A stretch of DNA of 64,000 nt, from contig CM055098.1 of NCBI GenBank assembly GCA_029204225.1, positions 19,001,303 through 19,065,302 on the forward strand. Direction: 5' to 3'. Below, in pieces: positions 22,760-32,929 of this stretch. Position 1 is the stretch's first letter. Each line of letters begins with the position of its first letter. The notes under the pieces were generated by a model. It was not told the origin of the DNA, did no database searches, and worked only from the letters and a program-made list of their open reading frames with translations. The stretch is from Diphasiastrum complanatum. Lineage: Eukaryota > Streptophyta > Lycopodiopsida > Lycopodiales > Lycopodiaceae. The position numbers and the translations under genes are program-made.

Positions 22760-24418
22760 GTGGTGGAATTGACCTCCAAGTAAGTGACTTCTCTGATTTT
22801 GGTTTGCTTTCAGTCTATTGATCATTATTATGAAAAATTTCATAGAAAATGATGGAAATTTATGGATTTTTTACGGTTTTTTGCCATTTTTGAGCTTTAG
22901 TATTCAATGTTTTGGCTTGAAATTTTTCAAAGCTATTGTTCATGAACGTTTTTCAGATTTGTACTTGCTATTTTCCAGTCACTATGATTGATTCTAATGA
23001 TTGCATGATAGTGGAAAAGTCAAAAGTGGACCTAGATATAGCCAAAAATTGGGGTTTTTGGACTAAAAATGGGCTATATTATTCATGATTGACCAAGATC
23101 AGAACATTTAGTGCTTGCATGTAATAAAATTACAATAGATTTGGCCTGATTGCACTTGCATGTGGGTTTGATCCACGAGAAATTGCCAAAAAGACTAAAA
23201 ATTAGTCAAAAAAAACATGGTTTTTTGGTGGTTTTTTAAATATTTTTTAAGATATTCATAAAATCCATGGCTAATATTTTGTGTGCACATTTTCAAAGGT
23301 GTAATGATGTTGTCCTAAGGCTTTCATAAAGTTTGGTAGGGATTGGACACCATTAAGATTCTTAAAAAGTCAAAAAAAATAGTGTATTTTTGGGGTTTTA
23401 TGAGCTTGGGTAACATTTTTGCATGATCTAAGCTTATGATTGCTTGTTGGACACGATGGAAGCCTCTCTTTTAAGACCTTAGAAGAGTGCTTATAATCTC
23501 TGATTGGATGCATATCAGGCTGGAGTTGGATTTTTTATGATATCACCTTGAGAAAGTGCATCTTGTTTCTAGATCTTCAATCAATTACTACTCGTACATG
23601 TGAAGCCTACATGGCAAGGTGAAATGACAACTATCTTGCTAACTCATTCTCCCTCTGTATTGCACTTTACAGTGACCAAATCGGAGTCTTGTAGCAAAAG
23701 TTATGGCCGTTGAAAGTTTGGTAGTTTTTAGCGTAAAATTTAAAAAAATTCCAATACCTTTCACTTTTGGTTGAAGATTTTGGAATCTGTCGACTAGAGG
23801 GACCATTTTTTATTTTATGTGATCAATAAATACCAAGATAGATTTGCTAGTAGTTGAGTACGGCAGTTAACTAGTGAACTTATCAAAACAATTTGGGTGT
23901 CTAGTAGATAAAAATTCTACTGAATCATGTTCTTTTCCTAGCCAAATCCGGGGCTTTTCGTTTGAACCACATTTGGGAAGGGAGGAAGGAGATAGAGCAT
24001 GAGGGATAGATGATTAAATAACCAAGTGGACCAGTTATGTTAATCTTTGAATTCCGGAAGTATAAGTGATTGTGAGAGTGAGTGTGATTGGAAATTGGGC
24101 TTTGGAATTATTTTTATACAATCTTTGAAAATTTGGTTCATTTCTCCATTGTTCATTTAGATTTCAAGGAATTGAAGGTTCTAAAGAAATAGGTAATTGT
24201 GGTCAGATGACAAATCATTTATAGAACCATCTCTATGTTGCAATTGAATCTGGATTAAATCCCTGAAATTTGCAAAAGTAGTGGAATGTGTTCCATACAT
24301 AAATTTTGTAATTTGGATTCTTTTCTATTGTATTATAGAGTGTTTCTTTATAATAACTGAGACAACTAAGAGTACTTCTAACTTTTGAAAGAATGAAATT
24401 CTTTTTACAATTTTTGAA
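22760..24418. other. AT-rich stretch without a recognisable gene
   Basis: No motif-bearing frame. It is probably transposon-derived because it leads into the Gypsy RT remnant at 24419, but I cannot show this. Confidence 0.4.
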
Positions 24419-25402
24419 ATGGATATCGAATATCTATTGCAGTATTTTTACAGTTGTATTGAGATTCTTCCTTTTGGTTTATTGAATACGCTTGTCGCAT
24501 TTCAACAATCTTTGAACGATATATTTTGTCCATACATGGGTCAATACAAAGTGTTATTCTTAGATGATGTGTTCATGTACAGTGAAACACTTAAGGAGCA
24601 TGAGAGAATTCAATAGCTAGAAGTATCTCTTGGAATTGGATATGAATTTGATCCTATATTTGGGTATAGGATAGACAATTAATATTTTTTACTTTTGGTA
24701 AGAAGATCTAAAAGCAGAGAAATTCTTGGAGGAAAAACTGGTGGTATGGGACATCAACGATTCCAAAGGGATTTTCTTGTGCGAGAGTGATTTGTAAACT
24801 GATGTTTCGTGATTATTGTAATGGTAATACTAACAAGGGAATGCATTGGTTATTTGGTTCAGGGCATATTGGGAAATTATGAGATATAGATCCAGATCCC
24901 AAATGGTATCTTATTATTTACAAAATCTGGAGATCCCTAAATCTATTTCTCTTCTATATGCACCTACACTTTTTAGAAATTTTTTGAATACAGAACAATT
25001 GGCTCAAGATTCATATACTCCTTCTAGTGGTGAACTCAGTTATGAAGGATTAGTTATTGTTATATGAAATTCTACTTCCATATGGATATGAATTTTACTC
25101 GGAATCTATTGAGGTTTTCAATTGATTCTAATTCAATGAATTATTCATGGAATTTAGACTTCATAAACTCAAATATTTATCTCTATTTGATAGTTGGTTA
25201 TTGATATCTATCACTCTAGAAAGAAAAAAGTTATGATTTGGGAAAGGGTTGATAGGAATAAGACTTTCATGGGATCAACCGGTTGCATAGATTTTTAGAG
25301 AAATCCAGTAGTTGTGCAAGGTTCCAGGTGAAATAGTGAAACTCTCTTAGAATTGTTGAAGATAATCTGGAACTAGAAGAGTTTTAGAAATTGAATTGGA
25401 AG
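24419..25402 (+). pseudogene. Gypsy reverse transcriptase remnant and degraded 3' region
   Basis: ILPFGLLNTLVAFQQSLNDI, then YKVLFLDDVFMYSETLKEHE, corresponds to the Gypsy RT blocks MPFGLxNAPxTFQ and (V)YxDDxLVYS; the catalytic pair is kept as L-D-D. After 24616 the frames break. A 73-residue frame at 24846-25067 shows no domain I can name. The piece is followed at 25403 by an LTR, consistent with a heavily deleted Gypsy copy. Confidence 0.7.
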
Positions 25403-25928
25403 TGTTATGTCCATGACCAGTATATAGGATTCAATATACTCCTAGACTTGGATACACACCAATGAAACAAGTTGTTAGTTATGCCACATCATACTAGACA
25501 TGATCTGAAAGTAATTAATATCCTTGTGAGGCCCAGAACACACTAGATGGAGTTAGTACAAGGTTTGGGACAATGTATGCATGTTTAGAGTTATCAATAG
25601 CAATTCTATGAATAGAAGATCCATGCATAGAGACTCTATTCTAGATTAATCTATGTATAGGGGAGTTAGGACCTTGCATAACTAAGTGCACAAGTGGTTC
25701 TAGGCTCTATATAAGGAGGCCAAACTTGCCCTACTACCTCACCTTATGGTTTATTCATCGTCAGACTCTCACTCTACTTTCATGCTTCCTATTCCTTGGC
25801 TTGGGAGTGAAGCTTCTAGAGTTTGATTGGTTGCTTCTACTTGGTTGGATGGTCCTTCCATAGTTTGTTTTCCATAGTTTAGTTTGTGTTTGTATTGTAA
25901 GCAGGATCTTAAGGAGCCTTCCCTTACA
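25403..25928 (+). repeat. LTR of a Gypsy-type element with PBS
   Basis: It starts TGTTATGTCCATGACC, ends CCCTTACA, and is followed after one base by TGGTATCAGAGC (25930-25941). It is similar in layout to the LTRs at 10852-11326 and 54949-55438. The following sequence shows no coding region, so this is a fragment whose partner LTR is not in view. Confidence 0.7.
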
Positions 25929-26554
25929 TTGGTATCAGAGCAAGGCTTACGAAGATTGGAGAACTTGGAAAAGTGCCACTTTTTGTCAAAATTTCGGTTT
26001 GGATCAATTGGAATCCTCTTCCAAGTGGATAGCAAGATGGCAAGTGGGTGTACTATTCCGGTTTCCATTTGCATGTTGCTAAGATCCATTTCTCTCCAAA
26101 AAAAAATTTGGGGTTTTATGGAGAATTGTCCTAGAAAGCCAATTTGTGATGCTTTTTTGGAGCTTTTTCTTGTGTAGATCTAAATTTTCCAGGTACCCAC
26201 TCTAGATCTACAAAATTTCTTCTAAATTTCAACGAACAAAATCCTAGATAAGTCGATTGCTGAAAGTGTAGCCTTATTTCTCTACAAGTTGTAGAACATT
26301 AATCTTGACAAGAAAACCATTAAAACATATTCAAGAGTATGACCTTTGAGTGAGGTTCACTGGTGTATTGCATAATCTTCAAAACAACAATACAAAATCT
26401 CAAACTTATGTACGAACAATTTCAAGTGTTTTTCATTACATGAATTACAATGTAAAATATATTCATTGCATTAAACTTACTGAATAAACCTATTTTATGA
26501 CACTATATACTAAGAACTTTAATGTCGTTGGTGCATAGTAGTGAATGGCTAAAG
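25929..26554. other. Leader-like sequence after the PBS, no gene
   Basis: No recognisable coding sequence. A CACTATATACTAAG string near 26500 was considered as a CACTA end, but no partner end is visible. Confidence 0.35.
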
Positions 26555-27123
26555 TTATTCTATGTTGCTGCTTGTAAAGAAATTAATGTCTTCAGCATCA
26601 TACACGTTCAGGTAACATTCAAACCTGCAATACATCATGACAATGTGTTATCAATTTAAATATGCAAAATTTTAAACATTGGCAATTGACCATAACAAAA
26701 ATCAAGTTGTAGCACTTACCTTTAGCTCACTCCAAACATCAAGTTGTAGGACTTACCTTTGGCTCACCCCAATAAGTCACCAACCATTTGTATAGATCAG
26801 TTTCATTTTCCAATCCGATGATAGACCTCCCAAGGCTAGTGGCCTCATGCAACAAAGTGTCTATTCCAGTAGTGAGGGCTGTTTGAAACTTGCCTAAATG
26901 ACTCGTGGAGGGCTGTTTGAAACCTGCGTGAGGGAAAGGAGGAGTGCTTCCCTGAAAATCTACCTGGAAGAATCAATAAATTATGTCACTGGTTAGAAAG
27001 AAAGCCAACTACTTAGATGCATTGAAGGAGTGGAAGAAAAACTACCATATCTGCCACGATAGGCTATGAAGGTGTGCTGGAAATCAGAGGCACAATTGGG
27101 GGCTTTTTCGCTGCCCTAGAAAC

Positions 27124-27770
27124 TGTGAAAATTGTCAACATTTCCTTGTCTAGTTTTAGGCCAAAATTGCTAAAAATGGCACATAGTTTAGGATCTGACT
27201 TTTCACACGTGTGAAACAGGTCTAGATATTTTTAGTAAGTGTATTTTTTCAGTATGAAGAAGTGTCAAACTTCAAGACCTTCGAAATGAGTCCATTTTCA
27301 TGTATTTTGGACATATATGCCAATTTTACCTATATAGGGCATATTTTAGGTAAGGAGGGTCTAGAGAGAGGAGAGAGAGTCATCTCTCTCAGCTATATAT
27401 AGCAGGTAGGCCGTGGAGAAACAGGTTGGAGCAGATCCATTGTATTCATTTGCTTAATGAGAGATTTTTCTATTGGGTTCTCCTTCCATTGTTGGCATTG
27501 TGTAGTGATTGAGTTCAAGCTTTGTGTGTATGATCTTAGGTGCTTTCCAAAAGTGGTAGGCTGATGTATTATGGACTGTATAATGCTATTTTGGGCCGCA
27601 CTTGATGTTTATGGAAGTTTCCATTTGTGATAAATGCTTTTTGATCAAGTTCTTTGCATTCTAGGTAGCATAGAATGTGTTGCCAATTCCTAGCTTATGT
27701 AGTTTGGAGTGCAAGCATTCAAGCCAATGATCTTGGAGTTTAGATCCACTTAGGATCTGTATTTTTCACA
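27124..27770 (+). repeat. TR-GAG1 5' LTR (647 bp)
   Basis: It contains the palindrome TTCACACGTGTGAA at 27202-27215 and a TATA-like CTATATATAG near 27400, a plausible promoter for the element transcript. It ends TTTTTCACA before the PBS. Confidence 0.95.
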
Positions 27771-28941
27771 TGGTATCAGAGCTGGTTGGCTTCTATTTAC
27801 AGTAAGTATTCCATTTTTGGTGATATTTGGATGTTTGATCAAGTTCTAGCATGATTTTGCATTGCTTTGTTGATCAAATCTTACTAACCTTTGTTTTGTG
27901 AGTTGAACTTGTGGATCAAAAGCATATTTCAGGTCTATTGAAGATCAGAGGCTGAAAAGAAACTATTTTGGATCAGATCTTAACACCTAATCATTTGTGA
28001 TTGTGAGGCTTGTGCATATTCAATACTAACAATGTTCTTTTCAATCCTATTGTTGACAATCTCCATTCTTGGATGAACACTCTCCTTAAGTGGATGAAAC
28101 TTCTCCTTAAGTGGATGACAAATGCTCTTTTGAGTGAGTTGTAATTCTCCTAAAGTCTGAGCAAAGCTCCCATTTGGATGAAAGATCCCCTTTTTGGGTG
28201 AACATATTGCAAGCTCCATTGTGAAGAGCATATTGTAAAGATTGTCATCAATTTTGGCATAATTTTTGGTGTACTTTGTTGAGCATGTAAGTAACTCTCC
28301 TTATGTAATTTGATTGGAGCATTTGCTGGAAGGTGTTAACCATTATGCAAGTGTGTTTTCAGGTTCTTAACAGGTTGAGGAACATTCTCATGTGAAGTGA
28401 TCTTAGATCTACATCTAAACACCAAGATTTGACAAGATAGTGAAGCTAGTCTTGTGATTCACTAAGTGTGCTCATTCATTCACCTCTAAATCTTGTATTT
28501 ATCACTTGCTGGAGTTTATAAACTTTAAGAAGTGTGGTTTACATGTGGTTTTACAGGTTGAATCAATATCTTAGTGTGTTGATCATATGTTGATCAAGTT
28601 TGTTCATTACTAGGTAATCTTGGCATCCTAGTTTTGGGTATTTTCTAAGAATGCAGGTAACTCTTCACACCATAACTTGATTTGGTCACTTGCTGGAAAG
28701 TTTGAGAGCTTAAGCAAGAGTGTGTTCAGGTTGGTTTGATTTTGTAATCCATTCTTAGTGTGTGCAAAGTGTTGCATGTGTTTCAATCTTCCTTTCTATG
28801 CTTGGAAACCATCTAGGTTCAAGATAGAAGTGTTTTAGGGTCCTAAATCTTCATAGATCTCTTTATCTATCATTTGTTGAGAGAAAAGTGAGTGCTAAGT
28901 GCTTTAGGACAGAACCTAAAAGTTGAAGAAACATTAGAATC
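27771..28941 (+). other. TR-GAG1 untranslated leader with PBS and degenerate repeats
   Basis: After the PBS come about 1.17 kb with no long frame. Short imperfect tandem words (CTCCTTAAGTGGATGAA and variants) fill about 28060-28200. A longer block with TTGCTGGA...AGTGTG...CAGGTTG recurs about three times between 28310 and 28740. Such a leader could hold packaging or dimerisation signals; that is inference. Confidence 0.6.
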
Positions 28942-31900
28942 ATGGCTTCCAATGGTGGGATCATGCTAGAGTCTAGTGAAAGGTTGAGTTCATCAAACTA
29001 CTCTACTTGGAAAGTGAGGATGGAGTCCTTACTTGAGTTGAATGAACTCATGGACATAGTTGCAGAAATTGAAGAGAGACCTCTCACACTTCAAGAGCAA
29101 CAAAGGTTTGATAAGAAGGCCAAAAGGGCTCTTCATATCATTAAAATGAATGTTACAAATGAACTTCTCAAGGAAGTTGGAAAGTGTCAAAGTGCAAGTG
29201 AGGCATGGAATGCCTTAAAGAAGCTCTTTGAATCAAAGTCCACATCTAGGGTATTGACCCTAAGGAGACAAATATTTTCTAGTAGGCAAAGAGAGGGTGA
29301 AAGTGCTCATGCATTTATCTTGAGAGTTAAGTCCCTAAGTGATGATTTAGCATGCATTGATGAGAACATAAAAGATGGTGAAATAGTCCAAGTTATGTTG
29401 AATGGTTTGCTAAATGAACATGCTAACCTTGTGCAAAGTTTTGCCATTCAAAGAGTCTTGCCAAGTGTGGTTGACTTGCAAGAAATCTTATTGGCTGAAG
29501 AACATAGGTTGCAATCAAAGCTTGATGGTGCATCCTTGCAAGGTGGAGGTGAAGAGGCTTTCTTCACAAAAGGCAAATTCAAGGGCAAAGGTAAAGGCAA
29601 AGGGAAATGGTCCAAAGGTGGTAACTTTGATCATGATGATCACTCTTCCTCTTCCTCTTCTACTAAGAACAATAAGTCAAAGTTCAAGTGCTTTTATTGT
29701 GGGATAAAAGGACATTTTGCAAATGAATGCCATAAGAAACAAAATGCTAGATCTAGGTTGAGATCTAATGTACTTCTTGGAGATGATAATTGTTGTGCTA
29801 ACTTGGCAAGCTTTGGTGAATCTATGGTCAATTTTTTGGATCCATTGGATCTTGAAGATGCACTAGTGCTACCTACTAGTCATATGGAGTCATGTGGAGC
29901 TAAATTAGCATCATGTTTGTACTCTTCTACTCATGGACTTCCAAGGCTTGGTGGTTCTTCAATGGTGCTAGATGGCAAGTGCAAAAATGGAAAAGGTAAG
30001 GAAGGAGCTAACTTCATCAATGGAGTTGATGAAGATTCTTCTTTGGAAGTGATTGTTGCTAATGACTTGTTTGTTCATATGGAAAAAGATGGAGATGCTA
30101 AGTGTCATTCTTTGCAAGAAGATGGTTGTTCTTCTAATTCTTTTCATATTGATGTATGTAATCATGTGGGAAAAGATGATGGTGCTTTGAGCATGCTTGA
30201 AGGAAATGGTTCTTTTACATCTTTTTGTGATAAAGTCATTTGTGCAACAAGTGGTGTCACATTTCTTCATAAAAAGAGTAGATCAAAGGTTTCTATCATG
30301 AGACTTGGTGAGGGAGATCACAAGTCAAAAGGAAGAGAAGTACGTGAAGTGTTCAAAGTAGGATGTACTTTGAATGATGTTTTTATGAACGATAGTGAGG
30401 AAGAATCATTATCATATGACTCATTACCTAAATCATTGAGTAGAAGTTCATGTTTGAAAAGAGAGAGTACTTCAATCACTCTTATGTTGAAGGTACTAAG
30501 GATTCTTTTCTTGGCTTCTAATATTCAAGAGTCTTCTACTTCTTATGGTGCAACTATCAAGAGGGAGGTTTCTAACTTTTGTGGTGCTAGCATTAAGAGG
30601 GAGTCTTGTGAAGGAAAGGGCAATGGAAGAGTGGTTCTTGGGAAGATCCAAAGCATGGATCTAACATCTCTTCATCAACTCAAAGCATTCTATGATTGTG
30701 GTGGATTGTTCATTCATGGTCAAGATGGCAAAAGGTTGGTTGAAGAAGACTACATGGAGCAACTCAAGTGGCAACTTCTTCAAGGCAAGGGAGATATCAT
30801 TGGTGAGCTTATTGAGGTTTGTTATGAACTCAAGAGGGCTGTTTTGATTAGGTTTGATACTCATCTTCACCTACTCTACTTCATGTTAAATGGAAATGTT
30901 GGAATCTATCTTTTGGTTTATGATGGTGGCATTGTTTTCACTAACTATAGTGAAGGGTCAAATTTGAGCATTGATGAGATCTTGTGGGATCTTAATCATG
31001 TGTTTGAGAGGGAGTCTCTTCAGAGTTTCAGATCTGAAGATGTTCACATATGCAAGATCTTTGATGTCTTATTGGAAGATCAAGAGGTTGATCTTGGATT
31101 GCTTCATCAACACCAAGAGACAAGTGGCAATTCGAAGCTAGTGAAAAGCATCAAAGAAGAGACAAATGGTCAAGGCATTTTGGATCTGTTTTTACAGGTT
31201 CTTGAAGGTTCAAGTAAGGTCTTTGGAGCTGCAAGGAAGTGTCTTCTTACTCTACCTCACTTGCCTAATCTCATGTATGAACATTGTTATGTCAATGTGT
31301 TGAAATTGTCAAATTTCAATAAAACTAGTTCCATAGTTTTGCATCCTTTGGATCTTGGAGATGGAATAGTTATCATTGCTGGTTTGTATGATCAAGTACA
31401 TGAATTCATTCAGATCTTGAAAGGTATTGAAGTGGTCAATATGTTTTCTTTTGAACAAAGTTCAAGATCTAGTATTCTAGTGTTGGCAAATTGGCAACTT
31501 GTTGACATTGTAGGATCAAGCGTTGTGTGCAAATCTTGTGGAGGTACTTCAAGTATTTCAAGTTCAGGTTTTGGTCATTCAAATGGAGTAGGGAACACAT
31601 CTTTTTGGCATTCATTCACTCAAAGGCTTTCATGGATTGAAGATCTACAAAGGCAAGGTGGTGATGGAAGTTCATTCATGGAGATACATGTTGCATTCAC
31701 TATATGTATAGTGAAATGTGGAGGAGGCATGCAAACACTTGTTGATCACTTTCATTTACAACTTGTTTGCTGCTATTTTACAGAGAAACCAGAGATGGAT
31801 ACATGGAGGAATTCATTAATTGAGATTCTATGTTCTTTTACATGTACCATTTTTATGATTCTATGTAAAATTGATGTAAGAAATAGTGAAGCATCCTATA

Positions 31901-32034
31901 TGGACACTATTATCTATATCAATTATGTTGTGTCCTATTTTGTACATATTAGGATCCTTGAGAAGAGATCTATTCTGATGATGGAGATCATTCTTAAGTT
32001 GGAACAAAGTAGTGTTGTAAAACTAGCAAGTTAA
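28942..32034 (+). CDS. TR-GAG1 Gag fused to a ~765-residue region of unknown function (1030 aa)
   Basis: Residues 1-235 form a Copia-type Gag (UBN2/retrotran_gag_2 style): SSNYSTWKVRMESLLEL, SASEAWNALKKLFESKS and LVQSFAIQRVLPSV. A Lys/Gly-rich patch and a CCHC zinc knuckle follow (CFYCGIKGHFANEC, residues 250-263), as expected for an RNA-binding capsid protein. Residues 270-1030 contain no D-S/T-G-A protease site, HHCC, DDE or YVDD motif. This part is Ser/Gly-rich, then more ordered from ~600, with hydrophobic stretches near 957-977 and 987-1005. Parts of it recur in TR-GAG2 with the reading frame largely kept. The start ATG follows the leader, and the stop lies just before the polypurine tract. 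The N-terminal function is secure; the rest is unknown, and an env-like or host-derived origin is possible. Confidence 0.88.
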   Translation: MASNGGIMLESSERLSSSNYSTWKVRMESLLELNELMDIVAEIEERPLTLQEQQRFDKKAKRALHIIKMNVTNELLKEVGKCQSASEAWNALKKLFESKSTSRVLTLRRQIFSSRQREGESAHAFILRVKSLSDDLACIDENIKDGEIVQVMLNGLLNEHANLVQSFAIQRVLPSVVDLQEILLAEEHRLQSKLDGASLQGGGEEAFFTKGKFKGKGKGKGKWSKGGNFDHDDHSSSSSSTKNNKSKFKCFYCGIKGHFANECHKKQNARSRLRSNVLLGDDNCCANLASFGESMVNFLDPLDLEDALVLPTSHMESCGAKLASCLYSSTHGLPRLGGSSMVLDGKCKNGKGKEGANFINGVDEDSSLEVIVANDLFVHMEKDGDAKCHSLQEDGCSSNSFHIDVCNHVGKDDGALSMLEGNGSFTSFCDKVICATSGVTFLHKKSRSKVSIMRLGEGDHKSKGREVREVFKVGCTLNDVFMNDSEEESLSYDSLPKSLSRSSCLKRESTSITLMLKVLRILFLASNIQESSTSYGATIKREVSNFCGASIKRESCEGKGNGRVVLGKIQSMDLTSLHQLKAFYDCGGLFIHGQDGKRLVEEDYMEQLKWQLLQGKGDIIGELIEVCYELKRAVLIRFDTHLHLLYFMLNGNVGIYLLVYDGGIVFTNYSEGSNLSIDEILWDLNHVFERESLQSFRSEDVHICKIFDVLLEDQEVDLGLLHQHQETSGNSKLVKSIKEETNGQGILDLFLQVLEGSSKVFGAARKCLLTLPHLPNLMYEHCYVNVLKLSNFNKTSSIVLHPLDLGDGIVIIAGLYDQVHEFIQILKGIEVVNMFSFEQSSRSSILVLANWQLVDIVGSSVVCKSCGGTSSISSSGFGHSNGVGNTSFWHSFTQRLSWIEDLQRQGGDGSSFMEIHVAFTICIVKCGGGMQTLVDHFHLQLVCCYFTEKPEMDTWRNSLIEILCSFTCTIFMILCKIDVRNSEASYMDTIIYINYVVSYFVHIRILEKRSILMMEIILKLEQSSVVKLAS

Positions 32035-32047
32035 GTTGAAGAGGGAG

Positions 32048-32694
32048 TGTGAAAATTGTCAACATTTCCTTGTCTAGTTTTAGGCCAAAATTGCTAAAAA
32101 TGGCACATAGTTTAGGATCTGACTTTTCACACGTGTGAAACAGGTCTAGATATTTTTAGTAAGTGTATTTTTTCAGTATGAAGAAGTGTCAAACTTCAAG
32201 ACCTTCGAAATGAGTCCATTTTCATGTATTTTGGACATATATGCCAATTTTACCTATATAGGGCATATTTTAGGTAAGGAGGGTCTAGAGAGAGGAGAGA
32301 GAGTCATCTCTCTCAGCTATATATAGCAGGTAGGCCGTGGAGAAACAGGTTGGAGCAGATCCATTGTATTCATTTGCTTAATGAGAGATTTTTCTATTGG
32401 GTTCTCCTTCCATTGTTGGCATTGTGTAGTGATTGAGTTCAAGCTTTGTGTGTATGATCTTAGGTGCTTTCCAAAAGTGGTAGGCTGATGTATTATGGAC
32501 TGTATAATGCTATTTTGGGCCGCACTTGATGTTTATGGAAGTTTCCATTTGTGATAAATGCTTTTTGATCAAGTTCTTTGCATTCTAGGTAGCATAGAAT
32601 GTGTTGCCAATTCCTAGCTTATGTAGTTTGGAGTGCAAGCATTCAAGCCAATGATCTTGGAGTTTAGATCCACTTAGGATCTGTATTTTTCACA
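32048..32694 (+). repeat. TR-GAG1 3' LTR (647 bp)
   Basis: It reads the same as 27124-27770 by eye, including the TTCACACGTGTGAA palindrome (32126-32139). GAAAC follows at 32695. Confidence 0.95.
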
Positions 32695-32929
32695 GAAACT
32701 GTCTGCCATCCACTTGCTTTGGTGTGGCATAACATTGAATTCAGATCAAGGTGGATTTTGGATTAAAGTAGTGATATGTATAGAAAAAGTTCAAGAAGCT
32801 CGCACATTTAGAAATCAAGGCAGATTTCATCAATGCACATTCATGATGAAACAAAAAAAAATCTTCACACTCACTATTCAAATGTGATTTTGCACCTCAT
32901 TATCTTGTGTGACACTTGATATTTTTTAT

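Larger units (their letters stand above)
27124..32694 (+). mobile_element. TR-GAG1: intact gag-only (non-autonomous) Copia-type LTR element
   Basis: The 647-bp LTRs at 27124-27770 and 32048-32694 (TGTGAAAA...TTCACA) look identical on full reading. A perfect 5-bp target duplication GAAAC flanks the element (27119-27123, 32695-32699). The PBS TGGTATCAGAGC follows the 5' LTR directly (27771-27782), and the polypurine tract GAAGAGGGAG (32038-32047) abuts the 3' LTR. The only long frame (28942-32034) encodes Gag plus a large region of unknown function, with no protease, integrase, RT or RNase H. The structure fits the non-autonomous TR-GAG class and implies pol supplied in trans. Identical LTRs mean very recent insertion. 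Confidence 0.93.
26555..32770 (-). pseudogene. Decayed multi-exon minus-strand gene split by TR-GAG1, family unknown
   Basis: Three exon-like blocks with proper splice sites read on the minus strand. The first, 32770-32695 joined to 27123-27046 across the insertion, reads SGWQTVSRAAKKPPIVPLIS and has one in-frame stop before donor ATG|GTAGTT. The second is 26963-26757, 207 nt, exactly 69 codons between TTCCAG and AAAG|GTAAGT, containing TGIDTLLHEATSLGRSIIGL and YKWLVTYWGEPK. The third is 26624-26555, ending FFTSSNIE and a stop. Blocks 1 and 2 join in phase; block 3 is off by one, so the gene looks inactive. I do not recognise the family. The gene was intact across the GAAAC target site before TR-GAG1 inserted. 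Confidence 0.45.

Noticed and set aside
24846-25067. A 73-codon frame as a host gene
   Set aside because: It lies between a Gypsy RT remnant and an LTR and has no recognisable domain; more likely degraded transposon sequence.
26490-26510. CACTATATACTAAG as a CACTA transposon end
   Set aside because: No inverted partner end or 3-bp target duplication was found nearby, so the neighbouring decayed genes cannot be assigned to a CACTA element.
29968-30270. A 100-codon minus-strand frame opposite the TR-GAG1 coding region
   Set aside because: Antisense shadow of the long open frame; no start context or domain.
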